Positions 16,793 through 25,178 of a DNA stretch of 38,678 nt are shown here, in pieces (within the stretch, counting starts at the first letter, position 1; each line of letters opens with the position of its first letter). Position numbers and translations under genes: made by a program. Source of the stretch: Arcobacter sp. (GTDB lineage: Bacteria > Campylobacterota > Campylobacteria > Campylobacterales > Arcobacteraceae); assembly GCA_002869565.1 (NCBI GenBank), contig PKUJ01000019.1, positions 1 to 38,678 on the forward strand, written 5' to 3'. Under the pieces are notes generated by a model that was given only the letters and a program-made list of their open reading frames with translations, made no database searches and was not told where the DNA came from.

Positions 16793-19018
16793 ATGATAAG
16801 TAAAGAGCTAAGAAATATATTTGCACAAGCTGTAGGCTATGCAAAGAAAAGTAGACATGAATATTTAACAATTGAACATATATTTTTAATGCTTATTCAT
16901 GATGAAGTAATTGAAAATTTATTTGTTGATCTAGGATTAGATCAGAATAAAATGTTCAATGAAGTTAAAAAACATATTGATGAAAATACTCCGGTATATC
17001 CGCCAGATATTGAAGATGAGCCAATGGAGACTATAACATTAACTTCAACAATTGAGAATATGGTTGCTCATACTCAGACTAGTGGAAGAAGAAATGCTTC
17101 TGTTGAAGATATGTTTGTTGCTATTTTAAGAGATGAAAAATCATATGCAACATTTTTACTAAGATCTGCTGGCGTAGAGAAAGTAGATATTTTAGAAGAA
17201 ATCTCTCATAGAGAAGAAGATGATGCAGATGAAATAGAAAATGATTCTAAAGATGATTCTTCTGAAAATAAAGTCTTAGATAAAAATTCGACTGAACTTG
17301 TTGCTTTGGCACTTGAAGGTGAAATTGATCCTGTTATTGGACGATTAGATGAGATTAGTAGAGTTGTACAAATATTAAGTAGAAGAAAAAAGAATAATCC
17401 AATATTGGTTGGTGAACCAGGTGTTGGTAAAACTGCAATTGCTGAAGGTTTAGCTTTAGAAATTGCAAATAAAAGAGTTCCTGAATTTTTAGAAAATGCA
17501 AAAATATACTCTTTAGATATGGGATCTATGTTAGCGGGAACAAAATATAGAGGTGATTTTGAAAAGAAATTAAAAGCACTTTTAAAAGAGATTGTTAAAA
17601 TTCCTAATTCTATTTTATTTATTGATGAAATTCATACTATTGTTGGTGCAGGAAGCGTAAGTGGAAGTGCAATGGATGCTTCTAATATCCTAAAACCAAT
17701 GCTTGCAAATGGAAAGTTAAGATGTATTGGAGCAACGACATTTGCAGAATTTAGAAATGATTTTTCAAAAGATAAAGCACTTTCTAGAAGATTTGCAAAA
17801 GTTGATATAGATGAACCATCACAAGAAGATGCTGTTACAATTTTAGAAGGTTTAAAATCTAAATATGAAGAGTTTCATGGTGTACAATATAATAAAAATG
17901 CAATTGAAGTTGCAGTAGAACTCAGTAAAAAATATATTAGTGATAGATTTTTACCTGATAGTGCAATTGATGTAATTGATGAGGTTGGAGCTGCTAAAAA
18001 AATTGAGTATGCTACTTTGAATAAAAAAAATATAAAAGTTACTCAAAAAGATATTGAAGATACAGTTGCTAAAATGGCTCATATTCCTTCAAAATCGACA
18101 ACTAAATCAGATATTTCATTACTTAAAAATCTTGAAAAAAATATGCAAAAAAGAGTATTTGGTCAAAATGGTGCTATTTCAACTATTGTTCAATCTATTA
18201 AAAGAAATAAGGCTGGACTTAATATTGATAAAAAACCAATTGGAAGTTTTCTTTTTACAGGTCCTACAGGAGTTGGTAAAACAGAAGTTGCAAAAGAGTT
18301 ATCAAATCAATTAGGAATTCATTTTGAGAGATTTGATATGAGTGAATATATGGAAGCTCATACAATTTCAAGACTTATTGGTGCTCCTGCTGGATATGTT
18401 GGGTTTGAAAATGGTGGATTATTAACCGAAGCCATTAGAAAACACCCTCATTGTGTTTTACTTCTTGATGAGGTTGAAAAAGCACATCCTGATTTAATGT
18501 CAATTTTACTTCAAGTAATGGATAATGCAGAACTTACTGATAATAGTGGAAATAAAGCAGATTTTCAAAATGTAGTTTTAATTATGACTTCAAATCTTGG
18601 AGCTAGTGAAGCAAATGTTATGGGGTTTGCTAAAGATGACTCTTTAAATGAAAATAAAGCAGTTAATAAATTCTTTGCGCCAGAATTTAGAAATAGACTA
18701 GATGCAATGGTTAGTTTTGATTCTTTAAGTATCGATATTGTTGCAAAAGTTGCTGGTAAATTTGTTGAAGATTTAGAAAAACAACTTGAAAGTAAGAAAA
18801 TTGCTATTGCTATAACTGTAAGAGCTAAAAAAGAGTTAGCAAATTTAGGTTATGATAAAGCTATGGGTGCTAGACCACTTGCTCGTGTTATTTCAGATAA
18901 AATTAAAAATGTTTTAACAGATGAAATTTTATTTGGAAAATTAAAAAAAGGTGGAAATGTTAAGATTGATTTTGTAAAAGAAGAGTTTACTTTTGTTTAT
19001 AGTCCATTAGAAGACTAA
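16793..19018 (+). CDS. clpA: ATP-dependent Clp protease unfoldase subunit ClpA
   Basis: ClpA is the double-ring AAA+ unfoldase that feeds substrates to the ClpP peptidase. The 741-aa protein has the Clp N-domain (about 1-140), an acidic linker (about 145-165) and two ATPase modules: Walker A GEPGVGKT at 207-214 with FIDEIHT downstream, and GPTGVGKT at 490-497 with LLLDEVEKAH downstream. There is no ClpB-type middle coiled coil. A MGF tripeptide occurs where ClpA proteins carry the IGL/IGF ClpP-docking loop. It is paired with clpS; clpP lies elsewhere. Confidence 0.96.
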   Translation: MISKELRNIFAQAVGYAKKSRHEYLTIEHIFLMLIHDEVIENLFVDLGLDQNKMFNEVKKHIDENTPVYPPDIEDEPMETITLTSTIENMVAHTQTSGRRNASVEDMFVAILRDEKSYATFLLRSAGVEKVDILEEISHREEDDADEIENDSKDDSSENKVLDKNSTELVALALEGEIDPVIGRLDEISRVVQILSRRKKNNPILVGEPGVGKTAIAEGLALEIANKRVPEFLENAKIYSLDMGSMLAGTKYRGDFEKKLKALLKEIVKIPNSILFIDEIHTIVGAGSVSGSAMDASNILKPMLANGKLRCIGATTFAEFRNDFSKDKALSRRFAKVDIDEPSQEDAVTILEGLKSKYEEFHGVQYNKNAIEVAVELSKKYISDRFLPDSAIDVIDEVGAAKKIEYATLNKKNIKVTQKDIEDTVAKMAHIPSKSTTKSDISLLKNLEKNMQKRVFGQNGAISTIVQSIKRNKAGLNIDKKPIGSFLFTGPTGVGKTEVAKELSNQLGIHFERFDMSEYMEAHTISRLIGAPAGYVGFENGGLLTEAIRKHPHCVLLLDEVEKAHPDLMSILLQVMDNAELTDNSGNKADFQNVVLIMTSNLGASEANVMGFAKDDSLNENKAVNKFFAPEFRNRLDAMVSFDSLSIDIVAKVAGKFVEDLEKQLESKKIAIAITVRAKKELANLGYDKAMGARPLARVISDKIKNVLTDEILFGKLKKGGNVKIDFVKEEFTFVYSPLED

Positions 19019-19039
19019 AACACAAATAATTCACTATTT

Positions 19040-19045
19040 TATACT
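19040..19045 (+). promoter_or_regulatory. Candidate -10 box for the cytochrome c lipoprotein gene
   Basis: TATACT in the 98-nt gap after clpA, about 72 nt before the ATG. The leader would contain a weak AT hairpin (19061-19069 with 19077-19085) and the ribosome site AAGGAAG. This is a weak call; other AT-rich hexamers are nearby. Confidence 0.3.
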
Positions 19046-19116
19046 AAGATATTAACTTTATTACTTTTTAAGCAAAAAAAAGTAAAAATCGCAATTATTT
19101 TATTCAAGGAAGTTAG

Positions 19117-19767
19117 ATGAGAAAAATTTTATTAAGTTCGGTTGTTGCAATTGCATTATTAACTGGATGTGGTGAAGACAAGAAGGTAGCTGAATCAAAA
19201 CCAGTTGTAGCAGAGGTTAAAGTTGAAGAAGTTAAAAAAGTAGAAACACCAGTTGTTGAAACTAAAACTCCTGAAGCTAAGTTAGTTGATCAAGTAAAAG
19301 AATCAACTAGTGAAGTAGCAACGAAAATTGCAGAAGAGTCTAAAAAAGTTGCTGCACTTGGAACTGATGCTGTAAAAAGTGTAAGTGAAAAAGTTGTTGC
19401 TACAACAGAAGAAGTTACTAAAGTAATGGCAGAGAAAGCTGTTGAAACTAAAGATAAAATTGAAGAGAGTCTAAATACAATTGTTGCTACTAAAACAGAA
19501 GCAACATCGGATACTGCAGGTCTTGCTGAAAAAGGTAAAGGTCTATATTTAAAATGTGCTGGATGTCATGGTGCAAATGCTGAAAAACCAGCTTTAGGAA
19601 AATCACAAGTAATTAAAGGTTGGGATGCAGCAAAAGTTGCAACTGCTTTAAAAGGTTACAAAGATGGTTCTTATGGTGGAGTTATGAAAGGCGTAATGAA
19701 AAGTCAAGTAGTTAACTTAAGTGATGAAGAGATTGATGCCCTAGGTGCATATATAGCTTCATTTTAA
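19117..19767 (+). CDS. Lipoprotein c-type cytochrome with long Lys/Glu/Val-rich tether
   Basis: A 216-aa protein with a lipoprotein signal peptide (lipobox LTGC, Cys at about residue 18). A 100-residue, highly charged and repetitive segment rich in Val, Glu, Lys, Ala and Thr (about 22-125) follows, likely a helical or extended spacer from the membrane. The C-terminal domain (about 130-216) is a small class I cytochrome c with one heme site CAGCH at 147-151; methionines in the GGVMKGVMKSQ segment are candidates for the sixth ligand. It resembles cytochrome c553-type carriers. The ribosome site is AAGGAAG. It probably shuttles electrons in the periplasm; the partner is unknown. Confidence 0.85.
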   Translation: MRKILLSSVVAIALLTGCGEDKKVAESKPVVAEVKVEEVKKVETPVVETKTPEAKLVDQVKESTSEVATKIAEESKKVAALGTDAVKSVSEKVVATTEEVTKVMAEKAVETKDKIEESLNTIVATKTEATSDTAGLAEKGKGLYLKCAGCHGANAEKPALGKSQVIKGWDAAKVATALKGYKDGSYGGVMKGVMKSQVVNLSDEEIDALGAYIASF

Positions 19768-19768
19768 T

Positions 19769-19799
19769 ATAAAGGGGGGGGAATAACCCCTTTATTTAT
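19769..19799 (+). terminator. Intrinsic terminator after the cytochrome gene
   Basis: ATAAAGGGG (19769-19777) pairs with CCCCTTTAT (19787-19795) across a 9-nt loop, followed by TTTATA. The eight-G run at 19774-19781 allows sliding of the stem. The structure starts two bases after the cytochrome stop and ends just before aat. Confidence 0.75.
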
Positions 19800-19809
19800 A
19801 AATATAAAT

Positions 19810-20478
19810 TTGAATATACTACCTCTTGATAAATTCTCATACTCTTTCCCTGATCCCTTTTATGCAAATGATATAGGAATATTAGCATATGGAGGTGATT
19901 TATCTCCTACTCGACTTATTACAGCTTATACAAAAGGAATATTTCCCTGGTATAATAAAACTGATCCAATTTTATGGTGGAGTCCAAATCCTAGATTTAT
20001 ATTAGATTTATATGAATTTAAAGTATCTAAATCATTACAAAAAACTATAAGTAAAAATATTTTTGAAATAAAATTTGATACAAACTTTAGACAAGTATTA
20101 ATTGAATGTTCTCAAATACCAAGAGATGGGCAAGATGGAACATGGATTCTTCCTGAAATTATTGACGCTTACGAGAAATTGCATGAAATGGGTTTTGCAA
20201 ACTCATTTGAAGCATATTGTGATGGTAAGCTAGTTGGTGGTGGATATGGAATAAATATAGGAAATATTTTTTGTGGTTAATCTATGTTTGCAAAAAAAAG
20301 TGATGCTTCAAAAGTAGCTTTATATTATTTAGTTGAAAGATTAAAATTAAATGGTTTCAAATTTATTGATTGCCAAATACCAACTCTTCATTTAGCATCT
20401 TTAGGAGCTAAAAAGATTCCAAGAGAAGTTTTTCTTAATCTTGTAAAAATTTCAGTTGAAAATCCCAAAACTTTTTAA
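19810..20478 (+). pseudogene. aat: Leucyl/phenylalanyl-tRNA-protein transferase, interrupted by an in-frame TAA
   Basis: Aat adds Leu or Phe to proteins with N-terminal Lys or Arg, making ClpS substrates. The reading frame gives a full-length family match: the GILAYGGDLSPTRLITAY region, GIFPWYN and DPILWWSPNPR at the start, and FIDCQ and HLASLGAKKIPR near the end. One TAA (20278-20280) separates NIFCG from SMFAKKSDASK. Family members read GESMF here, so the stop replaces the conserved glutamate (Glu156 of E. coli Aat). A single GAA-to-TAA change explains it; the frame is otherwise intact, so the lesion is recent, or a sequencing error. The start is a TTG with no clear ribosome site, right behind a terminator. 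An ATG lies 3 nt after the stop (20284). Confidence 0.85.
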
Positions 20479-20533
20479 AAGAAACTCTTATTCTAAAACT
20501 ATATATTATTTAACTTTTTTCTTTAATAAAAGT

Positions 20534-20539
20534 TATGCT
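20534..20539 (+). promoter_or_regulatory. Candidate -10 box for the FTR-rhodanese gene
   Basis: TATGCT in the 92-nt gap after aat, 32 nt upstream of the ATG; the ribosome site AGGAT is at 20561-20565. This is a moderate match only. Confidence 0.35.
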
Positions 20540-20570
20540 ATTTTACGACTTTAAATTATTAGGATAGCTT

Positions 20571-21317
20571 ATGATAAAAAAGATAGATATAGAGAGTGAA
20601 GAGTTTCAAATACAATTTGAATTAACAAAACAGTTTACAGATAAAGTATGTGAAGAACATGGATTTGTTTATAATCCTGAATTGGATGTAAATGAGTCAA
20701 TTCAAATGGGACTAACTAGAAATAAACTTATATATGATAGAAGATATTGTCCTTGCTTTATGGTTATAGGTGAAACACAAGAGGAGAAAGATTCAGCTGA
20801 AAATAGACTTTGTCCATGTACTCCTGCATTAGAAATGGAGATTCCTTCAACTGGCCATTGTCATTGTGGGATATTTTGTACGAAAGAGTATGCAAAATCA
20901 ATAGAAGAAGTAAGTCATGAAGTTGACACTGTAGTACATTCAAAAGGTGTGACAAAAGAAGAGTGTGAAGAGATTTTAAAAAAAGAACAAATATCTGCGC
21001 ATGAAGTTGAATCATTACTTGAAGCTAGAGAATTAGGTTTTGTATACTTTAATTTGGTAGATACAAGAGAGTGGATGGAATGGGTTGGTGCTAGAATAAA
21101 AGGAACAGATTATCTAATTCCTACAACTGCATTTTATCAAGCATTAGAAAGAATTATGGATAAAAAATCAACTCCGGTAGTAGTTTATTGTCATAGTGGT
21201 AGTAGAAGTGCATATTGTCAAAGAATGATGTTAGATATGGGATTTAAATCAGTTTCAAATTTAGATTATGGAATTATTACTTTCCAAGGTGAAATTATTT
21301 CAGGAGAAGAGAATTAA
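20571..21317 (+). CDS. Ferredoxin-thioredoxin reductase catalytic-type domain fused to rhodanese
   Basis: A 248-aa cytoplasmic protein. The N-terminal half carries the cysteine pattern of the ferredoxin:thioredoxin reductase catalytic chain: CPC at 60-62, CPC at 81-83 and CHC at 97-99, with one more Cys at 103. Such proteins hold a [4Fe-4S] cluster beside a redox-active disulfide. The spacings (18 and 13 residues) are longer than the plant pattern of 16 and 8. A linker (about 110-150) leads to a rhodanese domain (about 155-245) with the active-site loop CHSGSRS at 207-213. A sulfur- or disulfide-reducing role is inferred. No variable FTR subunit or thioredoxin gene is adjacent. It ends tail to tail with the AI-2E permease gene. 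Confidence 0.88.
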   Translation: MIKKIDIESEEFQIQFELTKQFTDKVCEEHGFVYNPELDVNESIQMGLTRNKLIYDRRYCPCFMVIGETQEEKDSAENRLCPCTPALEMEIPSTGHCHCGIFCTKEYAKSIEEVSHEVDTVVHSKGVTKEECEEILKKEQISAHEVESLLEARELGFVYFNLVDTREWMEWVGARIKGTDYLIPTTAFYQALERIMDKKSTPVVVYCHSGSRSAYCQRMMLDMGFKSVSNLDYGIITFQGEIISGEEN

Positions 21318-21324
21318 ATTTCAA

Positions 21325-21355
21325 TATAGAAAATAGTTATTTACTATTTTCTATA
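21325..21355. terminator. Bidirectional terminator hairpin between convergent genes
   Basis: A perfect 13-bp stem (21325-21337 with 21343-21355) with a 5-nt loop sits in the 19-nt gap and runs into the last codons of the minus-strand permease gene. It can terminate transcription from both sides. Confidence 0.65.
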
Positions 21356-22401
21356 CTTTGTTCAATACTATAAAAATCATCACTAAACTTTTTTAAAAGT
21401 TGAATAAGTGAGATAAAGAATGTAACCATTGCAGGACCAATAATCATCCCCCAAAAGCCAAAGGTAGAAAGTCCCGCAACAATAGCAAAGAATATAAGTA
21501 ATTCATTTACATCAGTTGGAGTTTTTACAACTTTTTGATTAATATATTTTATAATAACTGGTTTAATAAAAGTATCTGCAATTATGGAAATAACGACAAT
21601 AGAATAAACAATAATAATAATTGCATTCCCCGTACTTCCAGCAAACATTTCATAAATTGCAATAGGAAGCCACATAATAAGACCTCCTACCACAGGGATA
21701 AGTGAAGCAAATCCATATAAAACTCCAAGTAATATTCCATCATATCCGAAGAAACTAATAAAGAATCCAAAGAGAAAACCTTCTAAAACAGCAGTGGCTA
21801 GAATAGAGTATAAAACAACACTCATTACATTTGATGATTCATAAAATAGTGCATTTGAATCTTCTCTTTTAAGTGGTAAAGCATCTTTGAAATAATGAGA
21901 TAAATTTGTTGCATAAAAATTAAAGAAAAAATAAAATATTAAAATCATTACCATATCGATAATAAATTTTGCAGAGTTTTTACCTAAAAATGCTCCTATT
22001 GAAAATAGTTTTTGAATAAATTCAGGAATATCAACTTTTTGTAAAATAGTATTTAATTGGTCTTTTATAAAAATAAAATCATCTGGCATATTTTGAACCC
22101 ATTGAAGAGTTACTTCATATATTTTTATTAAAGCTTGTTGGTCAATTTTATTAATTAAACTAGCAAATGAAAAAATACAATATAAAACAGGCACAAAGAA
22201 AATTGCTGTTAAAAGTATAGTCATTAAACTTGATAATATAAATGAATTAGGAATATGTCTTTTCAAATAAATATTTAAAGAATTTGTTGCTACTGCTAAA
22301 AGTAGGGCAACAATCATTGGTTTTAAAAATGGACTAAAAAGTTCAAACATAAAAAATATTGTTACGATGGTTAGTCCAATTAAAAAATATTGAGGTTTCA
22401 A
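21337..22401 (-). CDS. AI-2E family (PerM/YdiK-type) membrane permease
   Basis: A 354-aa integral membrane protein with about seven or eight hydrophobic segments: a cluster at residues 5-32, a segment near 58-85, a long soluble-looking part (about 90-140) and then helices to residue 335. The segments '[22 protein letters not shown]' and '[19 protein letters not shown]' are typical of the AI-2E transporter family. Members differ in substrate: autoinducer-2 export, sodium/proton exchange, or unknown. The start is a TTG that overlaps the ruvB stop by four bases (TTGA), so it is co-translated with ruvB. Confidence 0.88.
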   Translation of the reverse strand: MKPQYFLIGLTIVTIFFMFELFSPFLKPMIVALLLAVATNSLNIYLKRHIPNSFILSSLMTILLTAIFFVPVLYCIFSFASLINKIDQQALIKIYEVTLQWVQNMPDDFIFIKDQLNTILQKVDIPEFIQKLFSIGAFLGKNSAKFIIDMVMILIFYFFFNFYATNLSHYFKDALPLKREDSNALFYESSNVMSVVLYSILATAVLEGFLFGFFISFFGYDGILLGVLYGFASLIPVVGGLIMWLPIAIYEMFAGSTGNAIIIIVYSIVVISIIADTFIKPVIIKYINQKVVKTPTDVNELLIFFAIVAGLSTFGFWGMIIGPAMVTFFISLIQLLKKFSDDFYSIEQSIENSK

Positions 22402-23426
22402 AATAGAGTTCCTTCTTCATCCAGTTTTTCACTTCCTGGGTATGATAACCTAAACATTTCATATGTTTTTATACTTGCTACTCTTCCTCTAGCTGTTCTT
22501 TCTATGTACCCATTTGCAAGAAGATATGGTTCAATTGCATCTTCAATAGTTCCTTCATCTTCACTAAGAGCAGCAGCCATAGTTGAAAGTCCCATTGGTT
22601 TACCTCTATTTGAAACTAAAAGTTCAAGGAGATTTATATCCATTTCATCAAAGCCACTTTCGTTTACTCCTAGTTCATCAAGTGCAAATTTACATCTATC
22701 AATTTGAATAATGTCTTCATTTGCTACTTCAGCAAAATCTCTTACTCGCCTAAGAAGTCTTAATGCAACTCTTGGAGTTCCTCTACTTCTTCTAGAAATT
22801 TCAACTGCTCCATCGTCTTCACAATATTTATTTAGTTTTGAAGAAGCTATTTGAATAATTTTTGCAAGTTCTTCATGATTATAAAATTGCATTCTAAAAT
22901 GCATCCCAAATCTCTCTCTTAAAGGATTTGAAAGCATACCAGCTCTTGTTGTTGCACCAATTAAGGTAAACCTTGGAAGATCTATCTTTACTGTCTGTGC
23001 AGCAGGTCCTGAGCCTATGATAATATCAAGTCTATAATCTTCCATAGCAGGGTATAAAATCTCTTCAACAGCAGGAGAAAGTCTATGAATTTCATCAATA
23101 AAGAGAATATCTCCTTCTTCAAGGTTTGTTAGAATAGCTGCTAAGTCTCCAGATTTTTCAATCATTGGACCAGCTGTAATTTTAATATTTGTATTCATTT
23201 CATTAGAAATTAAATATGAAATTGTGGTTTTACCAAGCCCTGGAGGTCCATAAAAAAGAATATGGTCTAGTGCTTCAGCTCTTTTTCTAGATGCTTCAAT
23301 AAAAACTTTTAAGTTTTTCTTTATTTTTTCCTGACCAATATAATCATCCCAAGAAGAGGGACGTAGACTTACTTCAGCATTATCTTCTTCAAATGATATT
23401 TGTTCTACTTCAACAACTCTCTCCAT
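22398..23426 (-). CDS. ruvB: Holliday junction branch-migration helicase RuvB
   Basis: RuvB is the AAA+ motor that, with RuvA, drives branch migration during recombinational repair. At 342 aa it has the standard length. Walker A GPPGLGKT is at 60-67, Walker B LFIDEIHR near 108-115, and the sensor-1 segment GATTRAG near 154. A C-terminal winged helix (about 265-335) binds DNA. GTGGAGC precedes the ATG as ribosome site. It follows panB by 29 nt; ruvA and ruvC are not in this window. Confidence 0.98.
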   Translation of the reverse strand: MERVVEVEQISFEEDNAEVSLRPSSWDDYIGQEKIKKNLKVFIEASRKRAEALDHILFYGPPGLGKTTISYLISNEMNTNIKITAGPMIEKSGDLAAILTNLEEGDILFIDEIHRLSPAVEEILYPAMEDYRLDIIIGSGPAAQTVKIDLPRFTLIGATTRAGMLSNPLRERFGMHFRMQFYNHEELAKIIQIASSKLNKYCEDDGAVEISRRSRGTPRVALRLLRRVRDFAEVANEDIIQIDRCKFALDELGVNESGFDEMDINLLELLVSNRGKPMGLSTMAAALSEDEGTIEDAIEPYLLANGYIERTARGRVASIKTYEMFRLSYPGSEKLDEEGTLF

Positions 23427-23455
23427 TTTAGAGCTCCACTTTAGATTTATACATA

Positions 23456-24265
23456 TTAGTACTCTTCCTCTTTTGCAGGAAAAGAAGCATCTTGCACATC
23501 ACTTCTATATTGATTTACAGACTCTTTTACTAGTTCTGCTCCATTCATATAGTGTCTTACAAATTTTGGTTTAAAATCTTCAAAGAATCCCAACATGTCA
23601 GACCAAACAAGAACTTGTCCATCAGTTACATTTCCTGCTCCAATTCCTATTGTTGGAATTGAAACTGCTTCTGTGATTTTTTTAGCTGTATCACTCATAA
23701 CACCTTCTATTACAATTGAAAAGGCACCAGCTCTTTCTATTGCAATAGCGTCTTTTATTAATTGTTCAGTGTCTTCAGGTGTTTTTCCTCTCACTTTATA
23801 TCCACCTTCGCTTCTTACGTATTGTGGCATTAATCCAATGTGTCCCATAACTGCAATAGAGTTCGAGGTTAGGTGTTCAACTATATCTGCTCTATCTTCT
23901 CCACCTTCAATTTTAATGGCAGCTGCATTAGTTTGTTGATAGACTTTGATTGCATTTGTAAGTGCTTCATCTTTATTAATATAAGTTCCAAAGGGCATAT
24001 CTAAAATAGTGAAAGCTTTAGGTGCCCCAGTACAAACTGCATTTGTGTGATAAATCATTTGATCTAAAGTTGCGGATAAAGTATCTGGTTTTCCTGCAAA
24101 ACTCATATTCAAGCTGTCCCCAACTAAAATCATATCTGCAACTTCTTCGAAGAGTTTTGCAAAAAGTGCATCATATGCTGTAATCATTGTTAATTTTTTA
24201 TTGTTTTTAGATTTTTTAATTTTTGTAATATTCATTTTTTCAAAATCATTTTTAATTATACTCAC
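23456..24265 (-). CDS. panB: 3-methyl-2-oxobutanoate hydroxymethyltransferase
   Basis: PanB makes ketopantoate from alpha-ketoisovalerate and methylene-tetrahydrofolate, the first committed step to pantothenate and CoA. The 269-aa protein shows the expected TIM-barrel signature: [15 protein letters not shown], then VGDSLNM with the metal-binding Asp, and later GHIGLMPQ and IGIGAG. I keep the GTG start at 24265 because AGGA lies a suitable distance upstream; the ATG ten codons in has no ribosome site. It leads the panB-ruvB-permease run and diverges from trpA. Confidence 0.97.
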   Translation of the reverse strand: MSIIKNDFEKMNITKIKKSKNNKKLTMITAYDALFAKLFEEVADMILVGDSLNMSFAGKPDTLSATLDQMIYHTNAVCTGAPKAFTILDMPFGTYINKDEALTNAIKVYQQTNAAAIKIEGGEDRADIVEHLTSNSIAVMGHIGLMPQYVRSEGGYKVRGKTPEDTEQLIKDAIAIERAGAFSIVIEGVMSDTAKKITEAVSIPTIGIGAGNVTDGQVLVWSDMLGFFEDFKPKFVRHYMNGAELVKESVNQYRSDVQDASFPAKEEEY

Positions 24266-24300
24266 GTTTGGGTCCTAATAATTTATTAATTTTAATGGAT

Positions 24301-24306
24301 ATTGTA
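24301..24306 (-). promoter_or_regulatory. Candidate -10 box for panB-ruvB-permease
   Basis: Read on the minus strand as TACAAT (inside GATACAATATC), about 35 nt before the panB GTG. It lies in the 170-nt divergent gap 24266-24435, which otherwise holds only the trpA promoter region and no repeat. Confidence 0.35.
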
Positions 24307-24395
24307 TCTAAATTATCCTTTTTATTTTTGACTTTAAATTACATTAAAGATAAGATCTAGACAAGATACTCATATCTATTCAAGATAAAATTCGC

Positions 24396-24401
24396 TAAAA
24401 T
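24396..24401 (+). promoter_or_regulatory. Candidate -10 box for trpA-bpt
   Basis: TAAAAT, 34 nt before the TTG of trpA; another TAAAAT-like hexamer lies a few bases upstream. I see no Trp-rich leader peptide, so no attenuation is evident. Confidence 0.3.
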
Positions 24402-24435
24402 AATCACTTTATTAAATATATTATAGGATTTTATT

Positions 24436-25176
24436 TTGAAAAAATTAGTTGGTTATATTACATCATCTATCCCAGATAACAGTTTTTGTGTGGATTTAGC
24501 ATTAAGTATGAAAGAATCTGGAGTTGATACTTTAGAACTTGGAGTTCCTTTTTCTGACCCTGTTGCTGATGGTCCGGTAATTGAAAAAGCGAATCAAGTT
24601 GCACTTGCAAATGGATTTAAATTAAAAGATTTATTTGAAGTAAGCTCTCAAATTGCACCACAAATGGATATGTTATGGATGGGTTATATGAATCCTTTTT
24701 ATCATTATGGAATTGAAAATTTCTTGCAAAAAGCAGAAGAATATGGTGTAAAAGGAATGATTATCCCAGATGTTCCAAATGAAGAAGCTAAATTATTAGA
24801 ACCTTTATTTCAAAAATACAATAAAGCTAATATATCATTTGTTGCACCAACGCATTCAGAAAATAGAATTAAACAAGTAGTTTCTAATGCCCAAAAATTT
24901 ATTTATATGGTTGCTTACGCTGGAATTACAGGTAGTGGAGAAAGTGAAGATTTGACTTCTATTATCGATACAGTTAAAAAATATTCAGATACTCCCCTTT
25001 ATATAGGTTTTGGAGTTGATGAAAAAACTTGTAAAGATAGAGCAAAAGGTGTTGATGGTGTAATTGTTGGAAGTGCTTTTGTAAAACATCTTATTGATGA
25101 AAGTCTTTCTAATGATGAAAAAATTAAGAATATTTGCAATGTTGCAAAAGAGATAAAAGAAAAAATAAACGAATAA
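24436..25176 (+). CDS. trpA: Tryptophan synthase alpha chain
   Basis: TrpA cleaves indole-3-glycerol phosphate and channels indole to TrpB. The catalytic pair is present: Glu34 in LELGVPFSDP and Asp45 in VADGP. The GITGSG phosphate-binding region (near 158-163) and GFGVDE (near 193) are also visible. At 246 aa it is slightly short, because it lacks the N-terminal helix of the enterobacterial enzyme; a TAG four codons before the TTG start rules out a longer protein. It stands apart from trpB and is followed after 2 nt by bpt, an unusual partner. Confidence 0.96.
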   Translation: MKKLVGYITSSIPDNSFCVDLALSMKESGVDTLELGVPFSDPVADGPVIEKANQVALANGFKLKDLFEVSSQIAPQMDMLWMGYMNPFYHYGIENFLQKAEEYGVKGMIIPDVPNEEAKLLEPLFQKYNKANISFVAPTHSENRIKQVVSNAQKFIYMVAYAGITGSGESEDLTSIIDTVKKYSDTPLYIGFGVDEKTCKDRAKGVDGVIVGSAFVKHLIDESLSNDEKIKNICNVAKEIKEKINE

Positions 25177-25178
25177 TT

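Noticed and set aside
18054-18314. 86-aa plus-strand frame inside clpA
   Set aside because: It overlaps conserved ClpA coding, including the second Walker A motif, in another frame and has no family features.
19061-19085. AT hairpin as a clpA terminator
   Set aside because: The stem is nearly all A-T and is not followed by a U-tract, so termination is unlikely.
20278-20280. Recoding (selenocysteine or programmed readthrough) at the aat stop
   Set aside because: The codon is TAA, not TGA, followed by T; no obvious stem-loop follows, and the expected residue is glutamate.
22390-22707. Plus-strand 105-aa frame opposite ruvB
   Set aside because: It is antisense to the conserved C-terminal part of RuvB and overlaps the permease start; it has no ribosome site or domain.
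25134-25178. Longer start for bpt
   Set aside because: The 15 extra residues are Lys/Arg-rich and lie within trpA; the ATG at 25179 sits right after the trpA stop and fits family N-termini.
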